This document shows positions 32,128 to 43,610 of a DNA stretch of 64,000 nucleotides, in pieces. Each line of letters begins with the position of its first letter. The first letter of the stretch is position 1. The position numbers were made by a program, and so were the translations under genes. The notes beneath the pieces are model-generated. The model was not told the DNA's origin. It was given only the letters and a program-made list of their open reading frames with translations, and ran no database searches. This DNA is from Adiantum capillus-veneris (taxonomy: Eukaryota; Streptophyta; Polypodiopsida; Polypodiales; Pteridaceae): the NCBI GenBank assembly GCA_014529385.2, contig CM043965.1, forward strand, positions 66,311,190 to 66,375,189, written 5' to 3'.

Positions 32128-32625
32128 TGTCACAAATTGCTGACGTGTCAAGCCACTGAAGAACGGAGCCGACTTGCAGGTCCTGGAGCTGACTGATGAC
32201 ATGGCCGCCTGTACGGATTTTTGCTTTTTGCGTTGGTTTGATGATGTGACAACCTCTACGGATTTCCGTGATTAACGTTGGCAGCTTTTGAGCACCTGTT
32301 TTTGGACCAAATGCTTTTGAGTTTACTGCTTTTCATGTAACTGCTTTCGAGGCCAAGGGCCTTTAAATATGTGCAGAGGGCTCATTCTCTGGCATGCTTC
32401 AATATGAAGGTGCAAGGATTGGAGTACCGGCATTGTACCGAGTTCAAGTAATATAAAGGAAATTGAAATAGCGAAAGGGGTGCCAAGGGTTGGGGCCAAT
32501 ACTCTCTGGGGTGGAACTTTGCCACTCCCCGTGCCGTCTCTCTCTTTCAGTTCAATTGTTATTGAAATGCTTAAAGTTATTCAATTTGGTCTTTTCCGTT
32601 GGCACGTGGTGCCCATCTTGTGACA
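32128..32625 (+). repeat. 3' LTR of the TRIM-like element (498 bp)
   Basis: Collinear with the left LTR apart from the missing middle portion; ends TTGTGACA followed by the CTCCT target duplication. Confidence 0.9.
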
Positions 32626-32719
32626 CTCCTATTCTCAAAATTCCCTTACACTCGACAAGAGTCACACAATGCTTGGAAATTTAGTTTGGCAATCTTGTGA
32701 GCTTGCTTACAGTTCTTTC

Positions 32720-33396
32720 TGTAATGCGACATCACCTCGTGTCAACGGTAAAGAACAGACTTAACAGACTCTAAGCTCTTCAAAATAATTGAATTGAAAG
32801 AAAGAGAGACTATCACGAGACACAGAGTGGCGTAGTTCCACCCCCAGAGTGCACTCGTCCCAAATTGTGGTGCCTCTTTCGGTGTTTCTTTATATTGCTT
32901 CAATGAGGTACAACACTCGTGAGTCTGCGTTGCATCTCCCGTGGCCCGTGGGTAGAATGCCAGAGAGAGAGAGAGAGAGCCCACAACTCATATTTAAAGG
33001 CCCTTGGCCTGTACAAAAGCATCTCACACGAAGAGCATCAATTCTAAAATCTATTGGTTAAAAAGCGTGTGCCCCCAAGGGCAGTCCGTACAATGCTGCC
33101 ACATCAATATCATGAGCTCAATTTGTAGACATTTGTACAACATCCACGACATCATCTCCACACAATTTGTGTTTGTGAGTGTGTCGCTTTATTTTATAAT
33201 TTAGGCTCTTTCACCAAGAATTTGTAAGCTGGTTGGGGGTTAGGATTAAAAATCTTAACCCATTTATTATTTGGGCCACTCGGTCAAATTTCATAAGCTG
33301 GAAAGTCCTTCTGTTTCTGCTAGGGTTTAGGTCCCTCGGTCGGGATCTATAGGATGGCCGACTTATCGGGGCTCGCCATGTCAAAAGGTTGTGACA
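32720..33396 (-). repeat. 3' LTR, G2 subtype, minus strand
   Basis: The minus strand starts TGTCACAACC at 33396, with the purine tract TTTCAAGAGGAGGGA just outside it (33397-33411), and ends near GCATTACA at 32720. It shares long stretches with the LTR at 38406-39326 (around the AGTGCACT..CCCAAATTGTGG and GGGTAGAATGCCAGAGAG words). Confidence 0.75.
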
Positions 33397-33690
33397 TCCC
33401 TCCTCTTGAAAGAAAAGTAATCCGCCCACGATTATATCTGCAAAACAAGTCAAGTTAGATGAAAAATATCCGTGGGTCATTCTGAGAGTTAGTCAATTTT
33501 CTCATTCCTTATTAATAATTTTGATATACTTGGTTGTGGAATTTTCATCACATACCCAGATTCAATTAGGAGTATATTCAATGGTTGACACATCATAGTG
33601 CAACACAGATGATTACATATGCGTGTTACAAAATCATAGAAACATACAGTTGTCGGTGAACACTCTTCTGGCAAATAACCTAAAAAGGTC
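33397..33690 (-). other. 3' internal end related to the TRIM-like element's internal region
   Basis: Read on the minus strand, this stretch runs parallel to 31839-32127: TATGTTTCTATG, ACATGCATATGT/ACACGCATATGT, TTGTTTTGCAGATAT, then the purine tract. It shows which part of a larger G2-type element the TRIM-like element retained. Confidence 0.65.
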
Positions 33691-34361
33691 CGGGCCATAA
33701 GATATTTAATGACTCCATCACCCCTCCCGTCAGAACTTAAAAAGGTCCGAGCCATGAGATATAGAGGCCTTTCACAACCAAACGCTCCCCAGACTGTAGC
33801 CTGCGTCGCTTGGAGGTTCCAAGAGTACAACTAAACGTCCCCAAACTGAAGCATGTGACGTTTAAAGGATCTACAGCTAACATAAATACTCCTTCCAGGA
33901 AAGCCGAGGTCAAGATATTCAGACATTATCAAGCGCCAATATTCTCTTCAATATGCTTCTCAGGAAAGCTTGAGCCATGAGTACAACACAACTTTTCAAT
34001 CACAATTTCTTCTTGATACTCCTCCCAGGAGCTCGAGCCGTAAGTAATACAAAGGTTTTTCAGCATCATTGAAACCATGATCAAAAGAAGAATCTCGGGG
34101 GGTTCACCTCTTAACATGTAAGTTACCATGTGAGTTCAAATGAATGGGTTTTTTAATTGCCAAAATTTTAAATTTTTAGAAAGATTATATTAACAAAAGG
34201 GGTTTTTAAATTTATTTTAGAGAAAAACCCGTGAGTTTTTTTGAAGAAAAAGAGGTAATTCTATTACCTTAAGCATGTAGGTAAAGGATTTTTTCTTTTA
34301 ATACCCTTTGAACGCACGTTATATGAATAGTTTCTTAAAGGTGCACCCCCCAAGACAAGAA

Positions 34362-34740
34362 TCAAGCAATGTCAATCGGCACCAAGACAGGTTCAAAACA
34401 TTTCAAACAAGTTTCAAACAATATTCTCAAACAAAGTCCAAAAAAGTATCTAAATACAAAGCAATCGTAAAATTCCAAAGTGATGGTACAGTTTCGGATC
34501 TGGATGGTTGCATCATTCTTGTCGTGCCAAGGCATGCCCAAAAGAGTGTCGCAATTGCCAAACTTCATAATGTGGAAGTTTGCCTGTGACGGGAAAAGAA
34601 CCCATGAGGGGTACAATCTTTTGAGTTTGCCTTGTGGCCTTGACTTCAAGTTCTCCAGCAAACTGGTTATACTCAAAGTCCATCTGCTTGAGGAAGTCTG
34701 GATGGATAAAATTCTCGATGGCTGTCACAAACGGGAGCGC
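34362..34740 (-). pseudogene. Retropepsin (gypsy aspartic protease) relic
   Basis: Minus-strand stretches 34728-34513 and 34676-34362 read [27 protein letters not shown], then (other frame) CDTLLGMPWHDKNDATI, the usual order of a gypsy protease and its linker. The catalytic Asp-Ser-Gly is lost: the place reads Asp-Ser-His in a shifted frame near 34721. At least one frameshift; not functional. Confidence 0.6.
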
Positions 34741-34765
34741 ATAGTAATATAAAATACATTCGGAT

Positions 34766-35252
<487 letters not shown>

Positions 35253-35524
35253 TTTATTACTGAGGAGAAGTCTATACAAGCACTTGAACCGAACGTATTA
35301 CCTCGTTCGTTCTAGAATACGACTTGATGGTTCTCGGAAGCCTTGTCTTCCTATTCCTAGGGCAAAACCCTATTCCAAGAAACTTCCGTTCCTTATTCCA
35401 AATCCTCGAGAATCAAGGTTCTCGCGTGTGGATCTCACCTTCCAGACTCAAGGCATGGCATCCCTGCAACTCTTTTCTTACTCTATTTCCAGAGTCCTCT
35501 TGTCGCTGAACAACTCTGCTTCAG

Positions 35525-35857
35525 CGTAACCGCGAAACGTTTCACCCCGAAATGTGGCGTTTCACCCTGGGCTAAGGCCTCACTGAAACGTTTGACCGAA
35601 ACGCCAATTTCGTGTATATATAGAGTTATGTACTGACAAAATAAGTGTTCATAGTGCAGTGAGTAGACACACATGCTATGTTAACGTTGAAATAGCATAT
35701 ACATAATAAATAAATAACTATTTAATGGCTAAATTCTTTGAAGACAACTTTTCATTTTAGGCGTTTCACTCCAGGCGTTTCACCTTGTAGGTGAAACGTT
35801 TCGGCCGTTTCACCCGTTTCGCGTTACATGCCTGCTGAAACGCGTTTCGCGGTTACG
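35525..35857. mobile_element. MITE-like element with CGTAACCGCGAAACG terminal inverted repeats
   Basis: The left end CGTAACCGCGAAACG (35525-35539) is exactly inverted at the right end (35843-35857). The 333 bp between hold many internal GAAACG/CGTTTC words, also in both orientations (for example GTGAAACGTTTC near 35791), and an AT-rich centre. The flanks resemble each other only partly (CTGCTTCAG against TTGCTTTGC), so the target duplication is uncertain. There is no coding capacity. It could be a foldback element instead. Confidence 0.6.
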
Positions 35858-37495
35858 TTGCTTTGCTTTCCCGGACGCAAAGTCCTTACTTGGGAATCTC
35901 AACTCTCGGATCACAACTCGAGAGACTACCTCTCTCCGATCCGTTGATCTACTTCCCAAACTCGGGTACGAAACCCCTGGGCTGATCTGGCTCTAGTTCC
36001 TCAGAGCGCTTCTCTTCTGCAGAGGCTCATGCCTTCCTCTGCTCCTACTCCCTCACTAAAAGGAAGTACACCTGCAAACAAATACTTAGAGATCATAACA
36101 TGAAAATCGTTACCTTCAAAGTCTTGACGCTCGAAACGCAACTCGGTTCTCGAAAAGAAATTCCCCCGAAGGGATCTCTACATAGAAAATCCTCTCTTCC
36201 AATCCTACACACAAAAGAGGTGTGTTCTCGTAAATGAGCCCCGTCTACGACTCTACGACGTTTATGGGCTGAAAACAGAGAAAACCAATAGCTTGTCGCG
36301 ATGGAAACACGCTCCGTAGGCACTTCTTCGCGAGGGAACTCGTGCACTAGGTCTTGGCGACATCGGATACACTTGGGGCAGCCATGGGCATCAACGGCAA
36401 ACGTCTTCTTTGCGGCTGAAATTTGCAGCAACATCTCCTCCTTCCGAAAACTGATCTCTTCCTTTGAGTGAGGGCATGTGATGCTTTTATAGCTCCTGGC
36501 CATGGGCACGAATAGCCGAGCGCAGGCTGCTCGCGTAGAGATCGCGGCCGTTTTTTTTTTTTTTTTTTCCGCTATTCTGCCAGAAAAAGAGAGAGAGAAA
36601 ACGCTGGCTGATTTGTTGCCTTCTTTATCAGATGGCTGCCCACTTATTAAGTGGGCGGCCGACGTATTTTAAGATAGTCTGAATCTGCCCAAAAACTCAA
36701 TAAAACCTTATAAGTTAAAAACAATGCTTTCACAGCACTTCCCACGTGTCTCTGGATGCAATCATACGCACAGTTGCAATGCAGACATAGACTTCCTCGT
36801 GGGAAAGCATCTTCCTCGTGGGAAAGCATCTGCTTTCCCAACAAGCAATCTTGCTTTCTCAGAAAGCATACGTTTTTCATCTGAACCCATCTTCATTCAA
36901 ATGCTTGCTTTTCCTTGTGCACAATTCTAACACAGTTCGGAATTTCATGTCGACTATGGATATCCCCTTTCCGATGCACCTGTCACCTACCTTGTGACGC
37001 ATCAAGAATACCCATCACCTAGTCCTTTCCTACCGAACTTATGGTACAATCTCCTTCGCAATGCTTTATGTCACCCATCCTACGACGCATCAGAGATGTC
37101 CGTTCTCGGATGGTCGGATACTTCTTCCCGATGCTCCCTGTCACCAATCCGATGTGACACATCAAAAGTACCCGTTCCTGGTGGCATTATAGATATTCCC
37201 TTTCACAGTGCTCCTGTCATTACTTTGAATGACGCACTAGGAATTCTCTGTACTCGGATGTCTCCAATGAGAAAACCCCTCTCACTTAAAAACTCCAATA
37301 ATTCATTTAGAATTATTTTTCCTTTATATTCCGAGCGAGAAAACCCTCTCACTTAGAAATCCAATAACTCATTTAGAATTATTTTTTTGTCAAATAGAGC
37401 CAATTTAGCAACAATGGCTCCCTCGAAGAAGAGAAGTACTCTTTCGTCATTGTTTTTTCCATAGACTGTGCTCAATTCATTAGAACTTTCAACAT
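35858..37495. other. Unrecognised stretch with degenerate ~70-bp repeats
   Basis: One minus-strand open frame of 138 codons (36509-36093) has no motif I know. A CxxCxxC-like CPKCIRC near its residue 45 is too little to call a zinc finger. A T-run (about 36550-36568), an 18-bp tandem repeat (TTCCTCGTGGGAAAGCAT, about 36792-36829) and degenerate repeats at 36973-37265 are present. No gene can be supported. Confidence 0.4.
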
Positions 37496-38390
37496 TTATT
37501 CCATAAGTGTCGGGAACAAGTTCAATCGCAGTTCTAGCTCTATTAGCCGGAGGTGGTTGGAGGTTCTATTGGTTCTCTGACCAAGAGTTTGCTTTGAAGG
37601 CGTATGCCCTCTTCGAGGACATGTATAGAAATTATGAAAACATTCAAAACATTGGCCTTTTTGCAGTACAGTTTCTCGTTGTTGTAGCGTCAAATGAGGC
37701 TTTTGTGTTGAATTTTCACGGAATCCTGAGAATTCACTCGTTGTGGTCGAGGATTTCAATTATTTTCCGGTCGATCTTACGTAGTAAATTCTAGTTTTTC
37801 TTTTATAAGCTTGTATCCGATTGCAGCATGGTCCATAAGTTCTTGCATTGTAGCAACTTGTTTGGATAAACAATACTGTAAAGGTGATGAAAGTCCAATA
37901 GTATAACGTTCGCACTGGTCCTCTAAGGTGATCAGCTTGAAGAATGACACTGCATCAAGAAATCTACTATCCTTGAAATCCTTTGGCTTGTTTGGTGCAA
38001 ACCTAGGATGTGGATAGTAATAAGGATATCCATATGGGCTCCAACCATTGTACCCTGGGGGTGGTGGTAGAGGCAGCTGCACCGGATCAAGGTTAGAGGA
38101 CTGCACCATGTTCCTGAAAATGTCCCCAATTGGAATAGAAGACTTAGTAGGTTGTTGGTGAAAGGCCCTTGTGATTTCTGACATTGGAGGAGGTGGTATT
38201 GCCTGAGGTAACAGAGGGAGCAACATGTTATACAAAACTGTTGAAAGCTTTGCAGAACCAAGAGATTCTGCTAAGGATGCCGCGAAGTTTGTCGAGGAGA
38301 AACTGTAGGTACTATGTAGAATCTAGAAACACCATCTTGCTCTGTGTGTTCTTGGGAAGACCGGTATGCTTTTAGAAAAGCACATGATTG
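37496..38390 (-). pseudogene. Gypsy gag fragment
   Basis: The open frame 38235-37777 has a Pro/Tyr-rich segment (PPPPGYNGWSPYGYPYYYPH) and then a gag-like helix region (YTIGLSSPLQYCLSKQVATMQELMDHA), typical of plant Ty3/gypsy gag. The adjoining primer site at 38393-38404 supports this. The N-terminal part (38390-38240) is out of frame. A following frame (37759-37496) contains CFECF...CPRRGH, possibly a ruined zinc knuckle. No protease or RT follows directly. Confidence 0.6.
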
Positions 38391-38392
38391 GA

Positions 38393-38404
38393 GCTTTGAT
38401 ACCA
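38393..38404 (-). other. Primer-binding site of the fragmented G2 element
   Basis: The minus strand reads TGGTATCAAAGC, one mismatch to the tRNA-Met primer motif, one base from the LTR edge at 38406. Confidence 0.8.
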
Positions 38405-38405
38405 C

Positions 38406-38703
38406 TGTAACGCTTTTGCCAACGGAAGAAAACAGACTTAGCAAACTTTAAGCACTTCAAAACAATTGAATTGAAAGAGATAGATAGTGTACACGAGACA
38501 TGGAGTGGTGTTGTTCCACCCCTAGAGTGCACTGGCCCCAAATTGTGGCGCCCCTTTCAGAATTTCTTTATATTGCTTCAACAAGGTACAACACTTGTGT
38601 CTCTGCACTCCATCTCCCGTGGGTAGAATGCCAGAGAGAAGAAGAAGAAGAAGAGAGTTTTAACGTCGTAGGAAACTATCCCAAGAGACCTTAAAGATCT
38701 AGC

Positions 38704-38778
<75 letters not shown>

Positions 38779-39326
38779 ACAACTTATATTTAAAGACCCT
38801 TGGCTTGTACAAAAGCATCTCACATGAAAAGCATTAATTATGAAAGCTATTGGTCATAAAGCATGCACCCCCAAGGGGTGTCCGTACAATGCTGCCATGT
38901 CAATATCATCATGGCAATTTGCAGAATATTTGTATAACAACCATGTCATCATCATGTCCATGTGGTTTGTGCTCGTGAGTACGTGTCTTGCTTTATTTTA
39001 TTATTTAGGCCCCTCGGCCAAGGAAGGGGTGTCCGTACAATGCTGCCATGTGAATATTATCAGGGCAATTTGCAGAATATTTGTACAACAACCACGTCAT
39101 CATCATCTCCACGTGGTTTGTGCTCTTGAGTATGTGTCTTGCTTTATTTTATTATTTAGGTCCCTTGGCCAAGGATCTGCAAGTTGGTTGGGAATTAAGA
39201 TTTAAGATCCTAACCCATCTATTGTTTGGGCCACTGGAAGTCCTTTTTCTTTTGTTTCTGCTACCTCGACTAAGATCTGTAGGTTGGCCCGCTTATCGGG
39301 GCTTGCCCATTAGACTAGTTTTTGTT
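38406..39326 (-). repeat. 5' LTR, G2 subtype, minus strand, enlarged by a GA array and a 151-bp duplication
   Basis: The left edge TGTAACGC adjoins the primer site. The right edge is decayed (TTTTTGTTAC, about 39326). Inside are a (GA)n array (38706-38775) and a tandem duplication (38873-39023, 39024-39174). These account for its greater length than the related LTR at 32720-33396. Confidence 0.75.
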
Positions 39327-39799
39327 ACTCAGAGCTTCTTGCTAAATGGTTGTACACATGTTTGACATGCGTAATTATACCTCGATGGGCATTCAGAAAC
39401 ACCACCATGTTGCCTAGGATAATCGCAACATCAGTATAGTTCCCATGCCAAATGCATCACTAGGGTGTGAGATACGGGTCTTACAGTCCCTTAAAACTAT
39501 GTGTGCGTACATGTGCACATTTGTGCAATTTTGAAGGAAAAGTCACTCCTTGCAGTTTAGGGAAACACTTCTTAAGGATTCTCTATTTCAAAGTTCGAGG
39601 TGGTGCACTAAACTCATTGATTGTTGTTCCTCTCACATTGTGCACCTATGACCTATAGAATTGGAGATGTGGCTCTCTCGCACATGTGGACGTGGTGGGT
39701 TGTGGTCTTCTAGGTGTAAAAACACTTATAAAAGCAGGTCCTCTCATCTCTAAATTTTGAGTTTGCCAGTGCTAGTGCTCATCTCTTTGTAATAACTCT
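39327..39799. other. No recognisable feature
   Basis: Short open frames only; no LTR termini, primer site or protein motif seen. Confidence 0.4.
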
Positions 39800-40428
39800 T
39801 TGCGAGTGGTCGAACGGAAACACAGAGGGCAATCGCAATCTACACACTCAGCACCACTTCAACACTTCAAAACAACTTGAATGTACAAGACAGGCAGAGA
39901 GAGAGAATCCATGCGAGAGAGGCAGAGTGGCGGAGTTCCACCCCTAGACACACTTGCCTCAAATACTGCCATCCCTTTTGGTATTTCTTTATTAGTGTTT
40001 CGCAAAGATTCAACTCCTGGAGGGTCGAGTTGTCCAAGACTCTACGTCCAGATGCGCTCTCCTAGAGGCTTTTATAAAGAGTACAAGGACGCCCAAAAGT
40101 AGAGCCCCAAAAGCACTTGATCCAAAAGCTTCTGTTCCAAAAAGCAATTGCTCCCTAAAGCTACCACCAAAATTTGCCATATAGCGATCGCAAAACGTGG
40201 AAATTGGTCTTTTAGTGCTTTAGACCTCTAGGCAAGAATCTGCAAGTTGGGCAAGGATAGGATTTTAAAGTCTTAACCCTCTTTAATCTTTAGGCCCCTC
40301 GGTCAGGCTCTGTAAGTTGTTAGTTCTTCTTCTTCTTCTTATGCTAGAGTTTATGCCCCATAGACGACATCTATTCCATTGGTCAGAACTTGGTAGTGCC
40401 ACGACACTGACTTGTGACATACTAGTTG
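39800..40428 (-). repeat. G2-related LTR relic, minus strand
   Basis: The minus strand starts TGTCACAAGTCAG at 40428. It runs through G2 LTR words (TTTTGGGGCTCTACTTTTG, AAATACCAAAAGGGATGGC, GGTGGAACTCCGCCACTC in reverse sense) to about 39800. No purine tract is conserved at the right edge. Confidence 0.6.
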
Positions 40429-40740
40429 ATTACACCCGCGATCACTAACATAATTCCAATATTAAGTAAAAAATGTTAGCGTGCCACAGGCAATCAATGC
40501 TTATGCTCCATGCTATGCGTCACATTGTGGAATGCAAAGATGCAATAAAATCTGAAGTGTTCAAATGCGGTGGATGAATCCATGGAAATTAAGCTAGTTT
40601 TTGTGTATGTAGGTGTCTAGGTTGCATCCATACTTATGTGCTAATCCATGCAATACGGTAGATTCATACGATATGGATGAGTACAAACGGTACGAATCAA
40701 TATGTGTGTAGCAAGCTGTTGGTCCGATGATTCAATCTTT
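40429..40740. other. No recognisable feature
   Basis: Nothing assignable; AT-rich non-coding sequence. Confidence 0.4.
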
Positions 40741-40990
40741 ATCTCAAACTGAAATAGAACAAACAGAAACTGAGCTGGCAAAACAACGCTTTGCACTTGT
40801 AGATGAGATGGAAGCGGTGGAGTTTCTCTTTAAGAATATTGGCCCTCAAGTTGAGCGTCCCTGTTGATATTTCTTTATTATTGATGAAGAGAAATTACAA
40901 CGGTATGTTTCTGCACCATCAAATCTATCAGTTTACAGCTAAGGCTCAACCTTGTATGTAAAGGCACTTGATAAAAAGCAACTTTTCAAA
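40741..40990 (-). repeat. LTR fragment, paralogous to 42653-42871
   Basis: Shares AAACTGA(A)A, GGTGGAGTTTCTCTT, and ATTTCTTTATTATTGATGAAGAGAAATTACAAC (in parts) with 42653-42871, in the same orientation. No primer site or full termini. Confidence 0.6.
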
Positions 40991-42216
40991 AGCATTGGTA
41001 AAAACAAGGGTTAAAAGTCTTTTGCTTTATTTTTTAAAGGCTTCAAATCAATTGCTTTTCTAAGTGGCGCCCAAAACACTGGCAGTCAAAGCTACCACCT
41101 CATGTTTCTTTGAACATCTACAAGGAGCTCGATCCTATGCATCATAATCTGCAAGGTATTGATGCAATAAATCATCAAGCGTTCAAATGCGGTGTGTGAA
41201 TCCATGGAATTAATCAAGCTACAAACACCTCGGTTTCCTCTGGGAATGTATCATATGGCCAAAAATCTTCATACTACAGTTAATATGGAAAGTATGTCAC
41301 TGGTGTACACTATCCTAATGCATATAAAAATGACATTGGATCATTAGAGGGCAAACTCCAAATTGATGTCCCTTTACGTGCGATTGTACATCAAAAGTTT
41401 ATGGGGAGTGATTTCTTATCATCATATATTCATATTCATATTCTATACTTCTGAGTTCAATCAAGTTGAAATAATTTGAAAGCAATGCTAAACATGTTAA
41501 GAGACATATTTCAAACACTACCCATATAGTATTATCAAACAGAATCTTAAACAAGGAGTTCTTTTCGTTTCAATAGAGTGGGTCCTCATCTCCCATGCTT
41601 CCAAATGCTTGTAAATCCATCTTCCTCCGTCCTGCTATCTCGTCCGCAAAGAATTAACAAAAGTTCCAAAAACATAATTATACACATGCCGATTTTTTTT
41701 ACAAAAACCCTAATTTCTGTTTGAAACCTTATTTTTTCAAGGTTGTCGTATCAAAATCAATTCGCATTGAAAGTTAAGGCTCCTTGAGAGGATCAACGTT
41801 TGAAGAGATTTTTATAGGTTTTTGAAACATTGAATAATGCCATAAAAGCATGTTTTAGGGGCTTTTTAGAGCAAAACCAACTTATAAAGCCATTGAAATT
41901 GTTCGGAGACGATTTTCAAGGTCTCTCGACGCTTATCCAAGCACTTCTGTATCGGCCAATTGTTGTCAATGCTAGTCGTGTTGATCAAACCTATCAAAAA
42001 GCGACTTAACTTGTTGCCTCCTTGCTTCTCTCTCTCTCTCTATGCTATATTTGTATATCCAATATATAAATTTCTCTACAAAGATCTCTAATTTCTATGC
42101 TATTCCTTCTCTTCGATTGCATATAAAGGTTCATCTTGTGTCTTTGCAACCTCTTTCGTCTTCATAGCTTTGATTTCGAGTAGGACCTGTTTGCTTGAAT
42201 GGAAAAGCAAACTGCT
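40991..42216. other. No recognisable gene
   Basis: AT-rich sequence without protein motifs. A CT run (about 42028-42040) is the only simple repeat. Confidence 0.4.
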
Positions 42217-42240
42217 AATGCTCTGATACCACTATAGCCA
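42217..42240 (-). other. Orphan primer-binding site
   Basis: The region contains GCTCTGATACCA, i.e. TGGTATCAGAGC on the minus strand (about 42219-42230). A retroelement of minus orientation once stood here, but no LTR terminus or gag can be recognised beside it. Confidence 0.5.
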
Positions 42241-42652
42241 CCGCTCATTCAATCTTTCACTCAATCTTTTCAGACTCTTCTTCGTAAGTTTGTTGTATTT
42301 TCATTTCTAGTATTTCGCTTACATTAGGATTTAAGAATTTGCTCCTGTTGTTATGTGGAGTCTGATTTCTAGGATCACGTCTTTGAGATGTCTTATCCTT
42401 GTTAGTTGAAATTTGAGTCCTTGTTTCAAGGTTTAGTCAAGTAAGCTGCTTCAACTTTTTTCTTATGCCTTTTCTAAAGACATTTTTAAGTGAATAATGG
42501 TTTGTTTTATGTAGTTTTGTTTAGTAGCAAATAAAGTGATTTAGTTCTTTTTTTCTTGTTTTCTTGTGTCCCTTGCTTTTGTAGTTTTGTGAGTGTTATA
42601 TCCCTTCTTATAATTCGTAAGTTCAGACTTCACTGAACTTACGAAGGTATAC

Positions 42653-42871
42653 TTCTACTCAAACTGAAAGAGAACATGTGGAACCGAACAGACGAGACAA
42701 CACTTTGTACTTGTAGCCAAGACGGAAGAGGTGGAGTTTCTCTTCAAAAAGTTTGACTCTCAAGTCGAGTGCCGCGTTGGTATTTCTTTATTATTGATGA
42801 AGAGAAATTACAACCATGTGTTTGCACACTCTCCAATTTGTCTAATTACAATTGAGGCTCAACCTCATATT
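42653..42871 (-). repeat. G2-related LTR fragment, minus strand
   Basis: U5/R-side part of an LTR up to CTCATATTTAAAGGCTG, paralogous to 40741-40990. It is abruptly joined to a plus-strand LTR start at 42872. Confidence 0.55.
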
Positions 42872-43240
42872 TAAAGGCTGTTTGTCACAAAAGTGATGAC
42901 GTTGCAACTCATGAAGGGAGTAACCTTGAAAGCTCACAGGTGATGACGTGGCATACTGTACGTCCGTCTGTAATTTGCGCCACCATTTCCTGGCTGTTGA
43001 CGTGGTGGGTCTATGCAAGTTGCAAGTGCTTTTTGGCGCTAGTTTTTTGTATTTGATGCTTTGCAAGCCAAGGGCCTTTAAATATGAGCCTTGGGAGAGG
43101 CATTCTTGCAATTGCAGATTGCAAAGAGCTCCTTGGCAGTTAGATCATTATAAAAGAAATACCAAAGGAAGGTGTAGGGTTTTGGGACGAAAGCATCTGA
43201 GAGTGTGTCAAATCTTATTATAGCACTACTGAATCATCGA
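42872..43240 (+). repeat. G2-related LTR fragment, plus strand
   Basis: Starts TGTCACAAAAGTGATGACG, then GGTGATGACGTGGCATACTGTACG and CCAAGGGCCTTTAAATATGAGCC, the same order as other G2 LTRs. It fades out after about 43240. Confidence 0.65.
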
Positions 43241-43326
43241 GTTTTTACTAGAGTTGGTGCGCTAGCTTTTTCTTCCGCTTCTCTCTCTCTCTCTCTCTCT
43301 CTCCCCTCGCTCATTTCCTTAAAGAC

Positions 43327-43610
43327 TATACATGAATTTCAGATGCGTGCTATTGGTATGTGTGTAAACTTAGGGATAGGCAATATAGGTTTATGTCTTT
43401 AGCTATTTGAACTCAAATACTAGGATTGATTCTTGGAATACCACGCCGATATTAAATTACAAGCCCGTGCTATACATGAATTTCAGATGCGTGCTATTGG
43501 TATGTGTGTAAACTTAGGCATAGGCAATATAGGTTTATGTCTTTAGCTATTTGAACTCAAATACTAGGATTGATTCTTGGAATACCACGCCGATATTAAA
43601 TTACAAGCCC
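43327..43610. repeat. 144-bp tandem duplication
   Basis: TATACATGAATTTCAGATGC... at 43327 recurs at 43471. The two copies (43327-43466 and 43471-43610) differ at about one base (AGGGATAGG against AGGCATAGG), so the duplication is recent. Confidence 0.95.

Larger units (their letters stand above)
31212..32625 (+). mobile_element. Non-autonomous LTR retrotransposon without coding capacity (TRIM/LARD-like), TSD CTCCT
   Basis: Left LTR 31212-31838, right LTR 32128-32625; both begin TGTCACAAATTGCTGACG and end CTTGTGACA. They enclose only 289 bases with a primer site at the left (31840) and a purine tract at the right (to 32127). CTCCT precedes (31207-31211) and follows (32626-32630) the element: a perfect 5-bp target duplication. 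No protein-coding frame is present. LTR text matches family G2 (for example GTACGGATTTCCG, CAAGGGCCTTTAAATATG, GGGGCCAATACT), so it is probably mobilised by G2 proteins. Confidence 0.9.

Noticed and set aside
36093-36509. 138-codon minus-strand open frame as a host gene
   Set aside because: No recognisable domain, no splice or promoter context, and it lies among repeats; CPKCIRC alone is not a zinc finger.
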